Shown: positions 1 to 11,779 of the stretch, piece by piece
Layout of the letters: each line of letters opens with the position of its first letter
How positions within the stretch are numbered: position 1 is the first letter of the stretch
Assembly (NCBI GenBank): GCA_905221605.1
Contig: CAJNDS010000868.1
Coordinates: forward strand, 481,607-545,606
Direction of reading: 5' to 3'
Origin: Symbiodinium natans
Taxonomy: Eukaryota > Sar > Dinophyceae > Suessiales > Symbiodiniaceae
DNA length: 64,000 bases
Made by a program: the position numbers and the translations under genes
Notes under the pieces: model-generated
The model's database searches: none
What the model was told of the DNA's origin: nothing
What the model saw: only the letters and a program-made list of their open reading frames with translations

Positions 1-1410
1 CCTAAACCCTAAACCCTAAACCCTAAACCCTAACCCTAGGGAAAGACAACAAAGGTGCTGCTGACGGCGAAGTGGCGGCTGAAACTGCTGCAGCTTCAGT
101 CCTGGAGTCAGGGTTTAGGGTTTAGGGTTTAGGGTTTAGGGTTTAGGGTTTAGGGTTTAAGGTTTAAGGTTTAGGGTTTAGGGTTTAGGGTTTGGGGTTT
201 AAGGTTTAGGGTTTAGTGCTTAGGGTCAGAGGAATATCCGCTCCCAGTGACAGCCGATAGTATCTTCTGTTGGCCACTCGCTCTCTTGTGCTTGTCTTGA
301 TTAGTCTTTGTATTCACCCCACCACCACCCCACCCACCCTAAACCCTAAACCCTAAACTCTAAGCCCTAAACCCTAAACCCTAAACCCCAAAGACTCACC
401 AAAAGAAAGCTCGAAGGCAAACATCAAGGAGAGCACCCTCAAAGTGTCCCCCATCAGTCCTTCAAGCTGCGACGGGGCCGAGCTGCCTTGCGGCCCATGT
501 TGCAATCCCTGCCTTAGCTTCGGAAGGAGTTTAGGGTTTAGGGTTTAGGGCTTAGGGCTTAGGGTTTAGGGTTTAGGGTTTAGGGTTTAGGGTTTAGGGT
601 TTAGGGTTTAGGGTTTAGGGGGATAGAAGATCCTTGCCCTGCCCCCCCGATGTATTGCAGGGCACAGAGTTGCTTCATGTTTAGAGGCATTTGCCCTGCA
701 CTGGCCCGGTAGAGCACACAAACAGGCACAGCTGCCAACAGCAAACTGAATCGAGTCCAGTATTTGTCGAGCCATGCCCTGTGTTGAACTCCCTGGGGCG
801 AGCTTCTAACCTTGAACCTGTGCAACCTGACACCCTACAACCCTTGCACCCTAAACCCCCCAACCCCGAACCCTCCTACACCCTCATACCAACCCCGACC
901 ACCAGCCTGTTGGGGGGACAAGGGTCCAATGACCCTAAACCCTAAACCCTAAACTCTAAACCCTAAACCCCAAACCCCAAACCCCAAACCCCAAACCCTA
1001 ACCCGAAACCCCAAACCCTAAACCCTAAAACCCCAAACCCTAACGATGGCTCAAGCCCAGCCCAAGGTTCGAGGAGCTGCCGTCGTGGGACGGCACGTTG
1101 CCCTGTGACCATGGCCTGCCACTGGTAGCAAACTGCAGGGTTTATGGTTTAGGGTTTAGGGTTTAGGGTTTAGGGTTTTAGGGTTAGGGTTTAGGGTTTA
1201 GGGTTTAGGATTTAGGGTTTAGGGTTTAGGGTTTAGGGGTTTAGGGGTTTAGGGGTTTAGGGGTTTAGGGGTTTAGGGGTTTAGGGGTTTAGGGGCTTGG
1301 GCGTTTAGGTGTTTAGGGGTTTAGGTGTTCAGGGGTTTAGGTGTTCAGGGGTTTAGGGGGTTTAGGGGGGTTTAGGGGGGTTTAGGGGTTTAGGGTTTAG
1401 GGCTTAATAT
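1..1410. repeat. Telomere-like heptamer arrays in both orientations
   Basis: CCCTAAA arrays lie at about 1-37, 337-390 and 931-1045, and TTTAGGG arrays at about 112-222, 531-620 and 1139-1408. Spacers of 60-300 bases separate them and show no convincing gene. From about 1228 to 1400 the unit becomes the octamer TTTAGGGG with some variants. The first array has the orientation of a left chromosome end, but it is only about five units long and is followed by many internal arrays, so it is not evidence of a real telomere. Confidence 0.9.
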
Positions 1411-2115
1411 CGTATCAAATATAGCACAACTTCAGCAGTCATCGAAACTTACAGTAATCGAAACTTATGAGCTTTGACTGCCCTAGGCTACCTAAGAATC
1501 CTAAAAAGGGCTCGAAAAATAAGGACCTACCCAAAACAGCAGTGTTTTAGGGGGTTCCGAAGGTGCAATCCAGGTGGATGTCTAGCAAAGAGGTTGCGAG
1601 AAGAAATACGAAACCCCAAACCCTAAACCCTAAACCCTGAACCCTAAACCCTAAACCCTAAACCCCAAACCCTAAACCCTAAACCCTGAACCCTGAACCC
1701 TGTTGGCCGAGTCGCGGCTGAAACTGCTGCAGCTGCAGTCCTTCGACCAGGAAGGGCTCTCTTCCCAGAAACATGCCTATTGCCGTACCGGCCGTACTCT
1801 TTATCTATGTATATTATATATATATATGTATATGTGTATACATATGCATATATACATATGCACGTATGTACGCATGCACCGATATACATACATACATATA
1901 TCCAAGAATCCTTCCGGCTGCGACGGAGACTGACCCGGCGACGGCTGCTGCAATCCTTGCCTCAGTTGCTCCGCGCGACACTGGGTCCCCCGATTTGTCG
2001 CGCCAACCCCCCCCCCCCAGTTCTGGTGTTTAGGGTTAGGGTTTAGGGTTTAGGGTGTAGGGTGTAAGGTTTAGGGTTTAGGGTTTAGGGTTTAGGGTTT
2101 AGGGTTTAGGGTATG
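1409..2115. repeat. Non-repetitive spacer, CCCTAAA array, TA/TG microsatellite, TTTAGGG array
   Basis: Bases 1409-1609 hold nothing recognisable. A CCCTAAA array runs from about 1610 to 1702. A TATATG/CATATA-rich microsatellite covers about 1800-1905 and produces the tyrosine/isoleucine-rich open frames there. A TTTAGGG array covers about 2028-2113. Confidence 0.8.
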
Positions 2116-2359
2116 GCCTCCTGTTTCATGCCCTTGAAATGAGACTCTGGTAGCATGATTCCTTGGCTTGCAAGACCAGTGATGCACACACTCCATCATC
2201 ACTCGGGCCCAGGAAGCCTGTGGGAGGGATGGAGCGTAGAACGCCTCGCCTGCCTGAAATTTGGGCCTGTTGAGGTACCATATCGGAGAGATCTGCTTGG
2301 CTGCCCAAGTAGACGAAACAGCAGTCAAGGGACTGTGGAGTACATACTTAGTGTGGCTC

Positions 2360-3211
2360 TCAAATTGGACGAAGGTGCATTTGCTGCATTGGTTGCACCG
2401 GACCTGTGGTCTGGCAGGTCTGGCCCGATTGCATCTGCATCTGCATCTGCTGCTGCATCTGTTGCATCTGCATTGGCTGCTGTTGCATTTGCTGCTGCAT
2501 CTGCTGTTGCAACTGCTGCTGCTGCATTTGTTGATTCGAAGGCATCTGCTGCGGTTGCACCAGCTGCTGTATTTGCTGCTGTGGCATCTGCTGCGGCATC
2601 TGTTGCTGCGGCATCTGCTGCTGCGCCATCTGCTGCTGCGCCATCTGCTGAGCCATTTGCTGCTGTGGCATCTGCTGAGGTGGCATTTGCTGCTGTGGCA
2701 TTTGCTGCTGTGGCATTTGCTGCTGTAGCATTTGTTGCTGCGGCAACATCTGCATTTGTGGCATCTGCTGCTGCTGCTGCTGCTGCTGCGGCTGCTGCTG
2801 CGGCTGCGGCGGCTGCTGCGGCTGCTGCTGCTGTAACACTTGCTGCTGCGGAAGTTGTTGCTGCTGCAACATTTGTTGCTGCGGCATCTGCTTTGACTCC
2901 GCCTGCTGCAGCTGCAGCTGCAACTGCTGCAGCTGCTGCTCAGTGAACTGATGCTCCGGCTGACCAACCTCAGGAAAGCACGAAATTCTTGGAACCCAGG
3001 GAATGCTAATACTAGGTAGCATGTCTCCGCAAATCCTCACGTCTCTGGACTCCCACAAACCCAGAACAGGCCAGCCTCTCAAGGTCCTCAAGGCCTTAAA
3101 AAACCAGGGGGCTGAGGTAGGCTTGCAAGCCCAAACACCTAGAAACCCTGCAAACCCTATAAGCCCTCGAAACCCGATGAACCCTTTATGGAAACCCTTT
3201 AACCTTATCAC
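2360..3211 (-). CDS. Glutamine-rich (Q/M/P) ORF, possible exon
   Basis: This is a 283-residue open frame, but its first codon is GTG, so it may be an exon or chance. The first ~100 residues are ordinary. From about residue 95 the protein is mostly glutamine, broken regularly by Met, Pro and Leu in patterns such as QMPQQQM and MQQQM. The last ~25 residues leave the repeat (TTGPVQPMQQMHLRPI). On the plus strand the same tract is GCTGCTGCATCTGC-like and about 530 bases long (2420-2950). Ordered Met/Pro interruptions suggest selection on a protein more than simple slippage would. PolyQ regions are known in transcription cofactors and in CAG-rich coccidian genes, but no domain is visible, so no function is assigned. 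An antisense alanine-rich frame (2155-2946) is treated as its shadow. Confidence 0.4.
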   Translation of the reverse strand: MIRLKGFHKGFIGFRGLIGFAGFLGVWACKPTSAPWFFKALRTLRGWPVLGLWESRDVRICGDMLPSISIPWVPRISCFPEVGQPEHQFTEQQLQQLQLQLQQAESKQMPQQQMLQQQQLPQQQVLQQQQPQQPPQPQQQPQQQQQQQQMPQMQMLPQQQMLQQQMPQQQMPQQQMPPQQMPQQQMAQQMAQQQMAQQQMPQQQMPQQMPQQQIQQLVQPQQMPSNQQMQQQQLQQQMQQQMQQQPMQMQQMQQQMQMQMQSGQTCQTTGPVQPMQQMHLRPI

Positions 3212-4201
3212 CCCTACAAACCCTTTAAACCACTATGAGCCCTAAAAACCCTATAAACCCGCAAAACGAGAAACCCAAAACTCGAGCCTTTCCCAACCCC
3301 GAGCCTGCACCGGCGGCGTAGCGGGTTGCACTTGCATGTTTACCCAGCAGGGGCCAATGCCTGAATCGCAAGTTTTGTTCTTGTGTTTCAGTTTCTTGCG
3401 AATTGTGCGTTGGGAAGCTCAGGGTTTATTAGGGTTTAGGGCTTCTAGGGCTTAGTAGTGATGTTTGAACTTCAAGAGATGTGTGGACCTTCTTGCGAAT
3501 TCCAAGCTTAAGGCTGAGCGGCCAGGTTTTGGGATCTTCGCTACCTTCCGTCACACATGCAGTCACATGCCGATTAAATGGACACGAGACTGCTTTGTAT
3601 CGGAATGGTCAAGGGTTTGGATTGCAAGGTACCCTAAACCCTAAACCCTACACCCTAAACCCTACACCCTAAACCCTAAACCCTAAACCCTACATCCAGC
3701 ATGCTGGATGTTCGGAGCCCGGGGACATGCTGTGACCTGGAACTCTCAAACAACCGTGGCCCCAGACCCCAAACCCCAACCCTCCAACCCTGTGGGGTTA
3801 GGGTTTAGGGTTTAGGGTTTTGGGTTCAGGGTTTAGGTTTTAGGGTTTAAGGTTTAGGGTTTAGGGTTTAGGGTTTAGGGCTGTGTTTTCACAAGTTGGG
3901 ATTGAAGTTGAGGGCTTGGGGCTGACAGCTGAGGGTCCCTTAAGACTGTGCCCACGGGCTGCGTGGGGGGGCTGTATAGGGGAGAAGCTCTTCAAGCTGC
4001 AAAGGGTTTAGGGCTTCATATGGCACAAAGCCTCCTGTAGTTACAGCGTACTTGTACTTACAACATACTCTCTGCTACGTGCGATTTCACTCGGAACATC
4101 CATCCAAAACCCCTGTTGGGTTGAGGGCTTCGGGTTTATGGGCTCTGCCTGCCCCCCCCCCCCCCCCGCAATGGGCAGCGAAAGCCCAACACACAAACAA
4201 A

Positions 4202-4243
<42 letters not shown>

Positions 4244-5075
4244 CACTCTCTCACTCACTCGCTCACACGCACAGTTGAAGCTGTTCCGGCCCTGTACGCC
4301 AGTAGCCTTAAATCCTGGACCTTACAAGTATTTGGACATAGGGTTTAGGGTTTAGTGTTTAGTGTTTAGGGTTTAGGGCTTAGGGCTTAGGCCGAACCAT
4401 CTTTCCTGACAAAGCCACTGGCCAACTGCACATACCCGGGGAAGACCTGCCCAGGATGGGCTGCGTTCGGCTTTTGGGGGCTTTGTTGGGGTCTAAGGGA
4501 GGGGTTTAGGGGTTTAGGGGTTTAGGAGTTTAGGGGTTTAGGAGTTTAGGGGTTTAGGGGTTTAGGGGTTTGGGGGTTTAGGGGTTGAGGGGTTGAGGGG
4601 TCTAGGGGTTTCGCGGTTTAGGGTTTAGGGTGAGTCTCGGAGCGTTTCGCGGGATCTCCCGCACTTGCTCGTAAGGTGCAAGGCCTTGGGGACAGAGTAT
4701 GCCTCCTAAGCACATCTCGCCCTCTGACCAAAAGACCAGCCATTGATTTTTTGTTTTTTTTTTGTTTTTTTTTTTTTTTTTTTTTTAAATGTTTTTAGGG
4801 TTATTAGTGCACAAACCCTGCATGCAATCCCAACTGAAAAGTGGGAATTTCGCTCCTGGCAAGAGCCGCCCCCTGAGCAGAAGCACTAGGACCTGACTCA
4901 CATCACCTTTATACTTGATCCCTCACCCCTGCCGAAGAAGAACAAGCCGGTGTGAGACAACAAAACAAGAACATTTCAGGGTTTAGGGCTTAAAGGTTTC
5001 TAGGTTTTAGGGTTTAGGGTTCAAGGCCTGGGGTTTAGGGTTTAGGTGTAGGGTTTAGGGTTTAGGGTTTAGGAG
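3212..5075. repeat. Spacers with telomere-like arrays, (AC)n and poly-T
   Basis: CCCTAAA repeats lie at about 3630-3692. TTTAGGG repeats lie at about 3796-3885, 4337-4392 and 4978-5070. A block of octamers TTTAGGGG lies at about 4500-4620. An (AC)n run covers about 4203-4243 and a T-rich run 4746-4787. Bases 3120-3270 carry degenerate AACCCT-like words. I see no supportable gene. Confidence 0.8.
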
Positions 5076-5512
5076 TCCACAAAATCCTCGACTGGGGTGG
5101 CGAGGGGAGGGGGAGGGTGAAGGGGTGAGGTGGAAAGTGGACTTGCAGCCAAAGGAACGCTCACTTGGGCCTGGTTCGTCCTTGCGCGTGAAAGGCTTCG
5201 ATGGTGTTTATTGAAGTTTGTATTCCATACATAACATAGTGTGTATATATAACATAACAAAATATATAAATATGTATATATATATATATACACAAATAGA
5301 CAAACAAGTAAACAAGTGGCAGTGGATTGGAAGAGAAGCCCGATGTGAGCTTCAAAGCAAACGAAAACCCGACATTTTGTGGCTTGAGTCCAGCTTCCCA
5401 GGGCAGCGAGGGTTAAGGCTTAGGGTTTAGGGCACCCAATACCAATAATAGCATTAATAATAAGAAAAAGAATAGTAGCAATAATAACCATACTAACCAT
5501 CATAAAAACAGA
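5076..5512. other. Spacer with (TA)n tract, no gene recognised
   Basis: This stretch has a TATATA-rich run at about 5240-5292 and a short TTTAGGG remnant near 5415-5432. Open frames here are low-complexity and not supported. Confidence 0.6.
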
Positions 5513-5713
5513 TACCATAATAACAATAATAACAATAATAACAATAATAACAATAATAACAATAATAACAATAATCACAATAATCACAATAATCACAATG
5601 ATAACAATAATAACAATAATAACAATAATAACAATAATAACAATAATAACAATAATAACAATAATAACAATAAACAAGAATAACAAGAATAACAATAATA
5701 ACAATAATAACAA
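5513..5713. repeat. (AATAACAAT)n minisatellite
   Basis: About 200 bases of AATAACAAT units, with a few AATCACAAT variants at 5573-5600. It yields an artificial isoleucine/valine ORF on the minus strand, which is not annotated. Confidence 0.9.
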
Positions 5714-7171
5714 TATACATATACATGAATATACTTTATAGGGAAGACGGCTTCATCGCCTGCCTGATGTGCTGAAGAAGCTGAGGACCCCGTCCTCTGG
5801 CGACCTAATACGCACCTTTTGTGGCGTGAGACCGCTCTGAGCAGCGCATGCGGTTTCCCCCCCCCCCCCCCACCGGTTTAGAGCTTAGGGCTAGGGTTCA
5901 GGGTTTAGGGCTAGGGTTTAGGGTTGAGGGTTCATGGTTCAGGGTTTAGGGTCAGGGTGTAGGTGGGTTTAGGGTTCTAGGTGTTTCGGTCCTTTGCATC
6001 GAAGGCAGCTGGTGGCTGCTGGCGCTGGCTTGGCTGCTGCCGGAAGTCACACTGCCTAGGAATGAGGGTTCAGGGTTTAGGGTTTAGAGGGTTTAGAGGG
6101 TTTGTAGGGTTTATAGGGTTTATACGGTTTTGGGTTTCTGAAAAACATCCGAGATGTGATCTTCTTCGACCCACGAAGGGAAACAACAAAGATCCCAATG
6201 CAATAGCCTGCCCAAGGAATTACGCTCCTCCCAGGCTTCCAGGCGTCCGAAGTCCAAGATCCCCCAAATGCGAGTTCACGGCTCACGGCTCGGTTTTGGT
6301 GCTCTTCAAGCTTGGGGTTACCCTAAACCCGAATCAAACCCCAAACCCAAAACCCGAAACTAAACCCTAGACCCTAAACCCGAATGAAATCCAAAACCCT
6401 AAACCCCTAGCCCCAATCCCTAAACTCTGAACTTTTGTGCGCTGGTTGGCTGTTTAGGGTTTCCGATTTAGGATCAACCTGGGTTGTAGGGATGAAGCCA
6501 TCGTCCATACTGGCTTGGAGGGGGCGTTGGGACATCATTCGGATCATCGGTCAGAGGTCCACGATGGCGTACACCGAAATGGAGGCGCACTACGTTGTAC
6601 ATGGCTCGTTCTTCCCTTGCCAGATGTCGCGTTAACAAAGGATATGAAAAAAAGCCTGCCTCGAGGACCGAAATATTGCAACGTCCCCAAAACCCCAATC
6701 CAAAATCGTCCTTACTAAGTCTAACAGTTCCGATGCCCAATCGCCATATGCCACTACGCCCCGGAATGCCGCCACTAATCCCTCCCAAGGGAAGCACTGA
6801 AACTAGGATTTCTGTTCCCCCGCATGCCCTTGAAACCCAAGCACCTAGCACCTACTTCAGGTAAGGTGCTGTCTCCAAACACGACGTGCGTGCCGTACCT
6901 GAGCCGCAGCGATGCTTCCAGATTCTTCTTTCCGGGCTTCGCGTGTCTCAATGAAGCATGAAGCCTCTGCAGGTCTGGAAAGGGAAGACTCCCTTATGGG
7001 AGTAGGGGGACGAGTAGCACATTCGAACCAAGCCACTTAAAACAATCGGCAACAACGCAACGAAAGAGGAAACCACCATCGCAAGAAAAGCAGAGCAAGT
7101 CGAAACAAACACAAAGAATAAGAAGCGCAAACACGAGTGGAACAAAATGGGCTCCATGCCTAAACTATGAG
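5714..7171. other. Degenerate telomere-like repeats and unassigned sequence
   Basis: Degenerate TTTAGGG words lie at about 5876-5985 and 6065-6130, with CCCTAAA-type words at 6320-6425. The stretch 6431-7171 is free of arrays. It contains open frames of 60-125 residues on both strands (for example 6474-6851 and 6948-7184, minus), none with a recognisable domain, so none is called as a gene. Confidence 0.5.
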
Positions 7172-7223
7172 GAAACGACGACAACTCTCTCTCTCTCTCT
7201 GTCTCTCTCTCTCTCTCTCTGTC

Positions 7224-7263
<40 letters not shown>
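7172..7263. repeat. (CT)n microsatellite with GTCT interruptions
   Basis: About 90 bases of CT repeats with regular GT interruptions. It generates an RERERE-type frame on the minus strand. Confidence 0.9.
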
Positions 7264-7264
<1 letters not shown>

Positions 7265-7410
7265 TTTCCGAGCGTGACGCGCTTTGTGGCTACAGGCTTT
7301 TCTTGGCTTTTGCGTTGGACTTGGTCCCGTGTCTCCCCCGGGGCGAACTCCGCCCGAGCCCTCGCACTTTGGTGGCCTTCCGGCAGCTCGTGGCATCTTG
7401 GGCCTTTGGC

Positions 7411-7552
7411 GTAGGGGTTTAGGGTTTAGGGTTTAGGGTTTAGGATTTAGGGTTTAGGGTTTAGGGGTTTAGGGGTTTAGGGGTTTAGGGGTTTAGGGGT
7501 TTAGGGGTTTAGGGGTTTAGGGGTTTAAGGGTTTAGGGGTTTAGGGTTTAAG
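7411..7552 (+). repeat. TTTAGGG array changing to TTTAGGGG octamers
   Basis: Heptamers from 7411 to about 7465 are followed by about ten octamers TTTAGGGG up to 7545, as a clean block. Confidence 0.9.
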
Positions 7553-7614
7553 GCCTTTGGTACGACCAGCTCGTGTGGCCCATAGACGCTCATCCTCGTG
7601 ATCGAACAGCTTCG

Positions 7615-7797
7615 TCTTCGTCCGCTTCTTCTTGTTCCTCTTCTTCTTCCTCCTCTTCTTCTTCTGCTTCTACTTCTTTTTTGTTATTGTTCTTGTTATT
7701 GTTCTTCTTCTTCTTCTTCTTCTTATTCTTCTTCTTCTTCTTCTTCTTCTTCTTCTTCTTCTTCTTCTTCTTCTTCTTCTTCTTCTTCTTCTTCCTA
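7615..7797. repeat. (TTC)n microsatellite
   Basis: TTC/TCC repeats, nearly pure from about 7705 to 7792. They create Phe, Ser or Leu homopolymer frames, which are rejected as genes. Confidence 0.9.
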
Positions 7798-7954
7798 CTG
7801 CTGGTGCTGGTGTTTCATGCCGTTCGCGTGGCTTGCGCTTATCCGCGACTTCGGGCGTCTTTGCGCCTTGTCGAACCAGAGCTGAGATTTAGGGAGTCTC
7901 TGGAGGGCAAACAGACGATCTCACGGCCAAAGGGCTGGCGGTGTTGAGACTTGA

Positions 7955-10498
7955 AACCCTAAACCCTAAACCCTAAACCCTAAACCCTAAACCCTTAGAA
8001 TCAAAACCTAGGCTTGCGGGCCGGGGCCATGAGAGCCCCGAGGCCACAGCGTCTCAAAGCAGATTTTTTCACGGGTGTCTCAGACAGTCGCAGGGTTGCA
8101 GGTTTAGGGTTTAAGGTTTAGGGTTTAGGATTTAGGGCTTAGCATTTAAGGTTTAGAGTTTAGGGATCAAGGTTTAGGATTAGGGTTTAGGACTTATGCT
8201 TAAGCATTTAGGGTCTAGGGCTCAAAGCCTCAACTGAGAGGAGGCACCCCGCCGGCTTGAAGAACATGCTGTCATCAGCCGCCGCCCCTGAGCTGATCTT
8301 GGGTAAGGGGATTCGGCTGCTGTGTGCTAAGGGGATTCGGCTGTTCTATACTGGGGGTTTCCTATGCTTGTCTGGCTGAGGGCTATTTGTTTTGTCACTC
8401 AACAAAGAGGCGCCGTGATCCCTAAACCCTAAACCCTAAACCCTAAACCCTAAACCCTAAACCCTAAACCCTAAACCCTAAACCCTAAACCCTAAACCCT
8501 AAACCCTAAACCCTAAACCCTAAACCCTAAACCACCCTTCTCTTGTGGGGCAGGGCTTGATGCGAGCTTTGGGCGGTGTTTGAGGGGCCCTTCTTCAAGG
8601 GCCTCCGGTAGGGAGCGTCAGGTGCTGTCTTCCGGGTGCAAACCCTAAACCCTAAACCCTAAACCCTAAACCCTAAACCCTAAACCCTAAACCCTAAACC
8701 CTAAACCCTACAGAGGATTGCAAGGGACCGGCGGACGATTCAGGACTCAGACTTCCAGGTCCCTGTCCGGCCTCTATGTGCCATTGATCTCTCTTTACTT
8801 GGAAGGCCGAAAGTTCGTGGCACCTGCAGGCCCGCTTGTGTCTCTTCTGGTGTCCTAACGCGGCCCCTACCCTAAACCCTAAACCCTAATCCCTGAACCC
8901 TAAACCCTAAACCCTACCTCGCAACGCGCATCTTCTCATTGTACAAACACACGATGGCATCATGGGTGAAGGCCTTGGATTCTGGCATTGCTTGTGGCTC
9001 TTCTGTGAGTTGGCGCGTGAACCCCCAGACCCTAAACCCTAACCCCTCATTCCTGAACCCTAAACGCCCTAAACCCTAAGCCCGAAACCCTAATCCCTAA
9101 ACCCTAAGCCCGAAACCCTAAACCCTAAACCCCTCAGCCCTAAACCCCTACACCCTAAACCCTAAACCTCACTTCCCATGGGTCCCCCTGCCATTCTGCG
9201 CGGAAGCATCGGGCCGACGGCGGTGCCTGCAACGCAAACTTTGGTAGAAAAGCCCACACACACACACACACACCCTAAACTCTAAACCCCTAAACCCCTA
9301 AACCCCTAAACCCCTAAACCCCTAAACCCCTAAACCCCTAAACCCCTAAACCCCTAAACCCCTAAACCCCTAAACCCTAAACCCTAAACCCTAAACCCTA
9401 AAACCCTAAACCCCTAAACCCCAAAACCCTGAACCCAGGGTGTTTCCGACAAGTTCAAGGGATGGGGGGGCGCCTCTGCAGAGACAGAGAAAGGGAAAGA
9501 GAGAAAAGAGAGGCTGCAAAGAAGGTATAGGGTTTAGGGTTTAGGGTTTAGGGTTTAGGGTTTAGGGTTTAGGGTTTAGGGTTTAGGGTTTAGGGTTTAG
9601 GGTTTAGGGTTTAGGGTTTCAGCACTGAGCTGGGTGGGATGTGGTCTTGGGCTTTCGGCGTTGAGAGTTCTGTTGATTTTGGAGTAAATAAAGTATGTGA
9701 CGCGGCTTCGAAACGGGTTTGGGGAGTCTTCGGGGCGGAGAAATGAAAAGCTCATCATGTGTCAGAATGTATCAATGTACACGATCAACAGATCTGAGCA
9801 CCTACGCCCTTGAAGTGGCTTTCACGAATTGAGTGTGGGGACTTTTCAGTTTACGGCTTCAGCATTTGGGGAAGATCGCCGCCTGGACCTGAAACGGGAA
9901 GCGAATCCAGAATCCTAAGCCCTAAGCCCTGAGCCCTAAACCCTAAACCCTAAACCCTAAACCCTAAACCCTAAACCCTAAACCCTAAACCCTAAACCCA
10001 CCTCCCCTGCCTTGAAACTGAGCCAGCGTATTCGGAGCCACGGTTATTCGAACTGCTCCCAGCGTCGCTGCCTGCTGGGCATCACAGGAACGGCTGATCA
10101 TGTGACACTATATACAGGGTTTAGGGTTTAGGGTTTCGGGTTTAGGGCTTAGGGCTTAGGACTTAGGGCTTAGGGCTTAGGGCTTAGGGCTTAGGGTTAG
10201 GGCTTAGGGTTATAGTTAAGTCGTACTGAAGTAATATGATAGTATAGCCTATATCATTCAAGAAGCATAGCAAGATAGTACTACACCATCATGGGGGGGG
10301 GGGGGGAACCAAAGATCAAGCAGAGTCCCTTAGGGCCTGGGCTTCATGTCGTTAATGACACGCGCATGCATTCGAGGGGCCTCTCGTGGCCCTGGAAAAC
10401 TCTCACTTGAGGCAAAGCAGAACAAGGCTTCAATGTCTTAGGGCACGATGGTGGAAGCACCGGTTTATATCTTACACACATATATATATATATATATA

Positions 10499-10570
<72 letters not shown>

Positions 10571-11380
10571 TGCTAGCGGGCGCGTTTGACACAAGGGGTC
10601 TGCAGAACACAGACATGCAGCCCCGTCTACAAGGGTCTCACCGTTTGAGAAGCGAGAAGAAAAAAGGTTTTGCCACTGGCCCCCCTTAGCTGCACCGAAA
10701 CTCCTGCAATCTGAGTTGCCCAGAAAGCCGTGATAGGCTTTAGGGCTTAGGGTGTTGGGGTTTAGGGTTTAGGGATTTAGGGCTTAGGGCTTAGGGCTTA
10801 GGGTTTAGGAGTTGGGGCCCTCTCCGGGTCAGAATACGAAAGGACTCTAGCCAATTACAAGATAGAAGCATGTGGGGGTTCAGGGGCTTAGCCCTAAACC
10901 CTAAACCTTAAACCTTAAACCCTAAACCCTCAGTTGGAACCCAGGATTCAGCCAGGGTGCTCGATGTCAAGTAGCGCATCGGCTTCCAGAATACACCCGA
11001 GCCAGAGCCGTGGCTAGAGTTGGACTTTTTGCCTTCAGGGCCATAGGGGCTTTAAGGGGTTTTTAGGGTTCAGGGTTTAAGGTTCAGGGTTTAGGGTTTA
11101 GGGTTCAGGGCTTGGGGCTTTAAGGGTTTTTAGGCTTCAGGGTTTTGGCGTTTAAGCTTTAGGGCACAGGGTGTAGGGCTTTAAGGTTTCAGGGTCTAGA
11201 GTCTAGAGTTTCAAGCTTTAGGCTCTTAAGCTTCAGGGTTCAGGGTTTTTGGGGGGTTGTGATGCTTAGGGTTCCATTGCCAAGCGCGGTTTAGGGTTTA
11301 GGGTTTAGGGTTTAGGGTTTAGGGTTTAGGGTTTAGGGTTTAGGGTTTAGGGTTTAGGGTTTAGGGTTTAGGGTTTAGGG
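7955..11380. repeat. Dense telomere-like mosaic left of the retroelement
   Basis: CCCTAAA arrays: about 7955-7995, 8420-8533 (about 16 units), 8640-8710, 8869-8918, 9026-9165 (degenerate), 9275-9435 (mostly octamer CCCCTAAA) and 9915-9998. TTTAGGG arrays: about 8100-8225 (degenerate), 9528-9618 (13 units), 10117-10210 (ending in TTAGGGC units), 10738-10812, 11060-11260 (degenerate) and 11290-11380 (13 units, directly abutting the LTR). The spacers hold no recognisable gene. Confidence 0.9.
10478..10569. repeat. Compound microsatellite (TA)n-(TATC)n-(TG)n
   Basis: Three adjoining simple repeats: TA at about 10483-10502, TATC/CTAT at 10500-10533 and TG at 10535-10569. Confidence 0.9.
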
Positions 11381-11594
11381 TACGGGGGGCAACCGAAGGA
11401 GGACAGGGAACAAAACAGTCAACCCCAACAGAAGCCCTTGATCCCCTGGACCAACCAACACCAAACCAAACCCAAAAGACCAAGCACCCTTTTCTCACTA
11501 AGTGCTGTCATCTTGAGCCAAAAATTTCCGGGTACATTGACCCCTTCAACTCCCATCACCAACTCCTTTCTACACTACCAGTTGCAGCTCCGCA
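11381..11594 (-). repeat. 3' LTR of the copia element
   Basis: 214 bp, matching 21048-21263 except for a missing AC at about 11506. The ends on the minus strand are TGCGGAG and CCCCGTA. It contains the spliced-leader-like tract at 11512-11523. Confidence 0.95.
11512..11523 (-). promoter_or_regulatory. Spliced-leader-like 12-mer in the 3' LTR
   Basis: On the element's sense strand the sequence reads TTTTGGCTCAAG. This equals the last 12 bases of the 22-base dinoflagellate trans-spliced leader as I recall it. It is followed by ATGACAG. Its role as a captured leader is inferred. Confidence 0.5.
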
Positions 11595-11604
11595 CTCCCC
11601 CTGT
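11595..11604 (-). promoter_or_regulatory. Polypurine tract
   Basis: The minus strand reads ACAGGGGGAG immediately before the 3' LTR start TGCGGAG. This is the expected place and composition for the plus-strand DNA primer of an LTR element. Confidence 0.75.
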
Positions 11605-11779
11605 CCTAGGATTTCCTAGGACACATTGGAGGTGCAGTTCTTTGGCCAAAAACCGCCATTTAGGCAGCAGCCAGCTGCTTGAAACGCACATTATGGTTTT
11701 ACGTCATCCAGGACGAACCTTCAGCTCATTGGCCGAATCCCTTACCATTGAGGATTTCTTCACCTCGCACTTGAAAAAT

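Noticed and set aside
1-37. A genuine chromosome end at base 1
   Set aside because: The orientation fits a left telomere, but there are only about five units and identical arrays occur throughout the window, so it is probably another internal array at a window edge.
2092-2967. Serine- and alanine-rich ORFs over the CAG tract
   Set aside because: They are other frames of the same trinucleotide repeat; only the Q/M/P frame shows ordered interruptions.
5420-5726. Isoleucine/valine-rich membrane protein on the minus strand
   Set aside because: It is produced entirely by the AATAACAAT minisatellite.
7573-7947. Phe/Ser/Leu homopolymer proteins
   Set aside because: They are the three frames of a TTC microsatellite.
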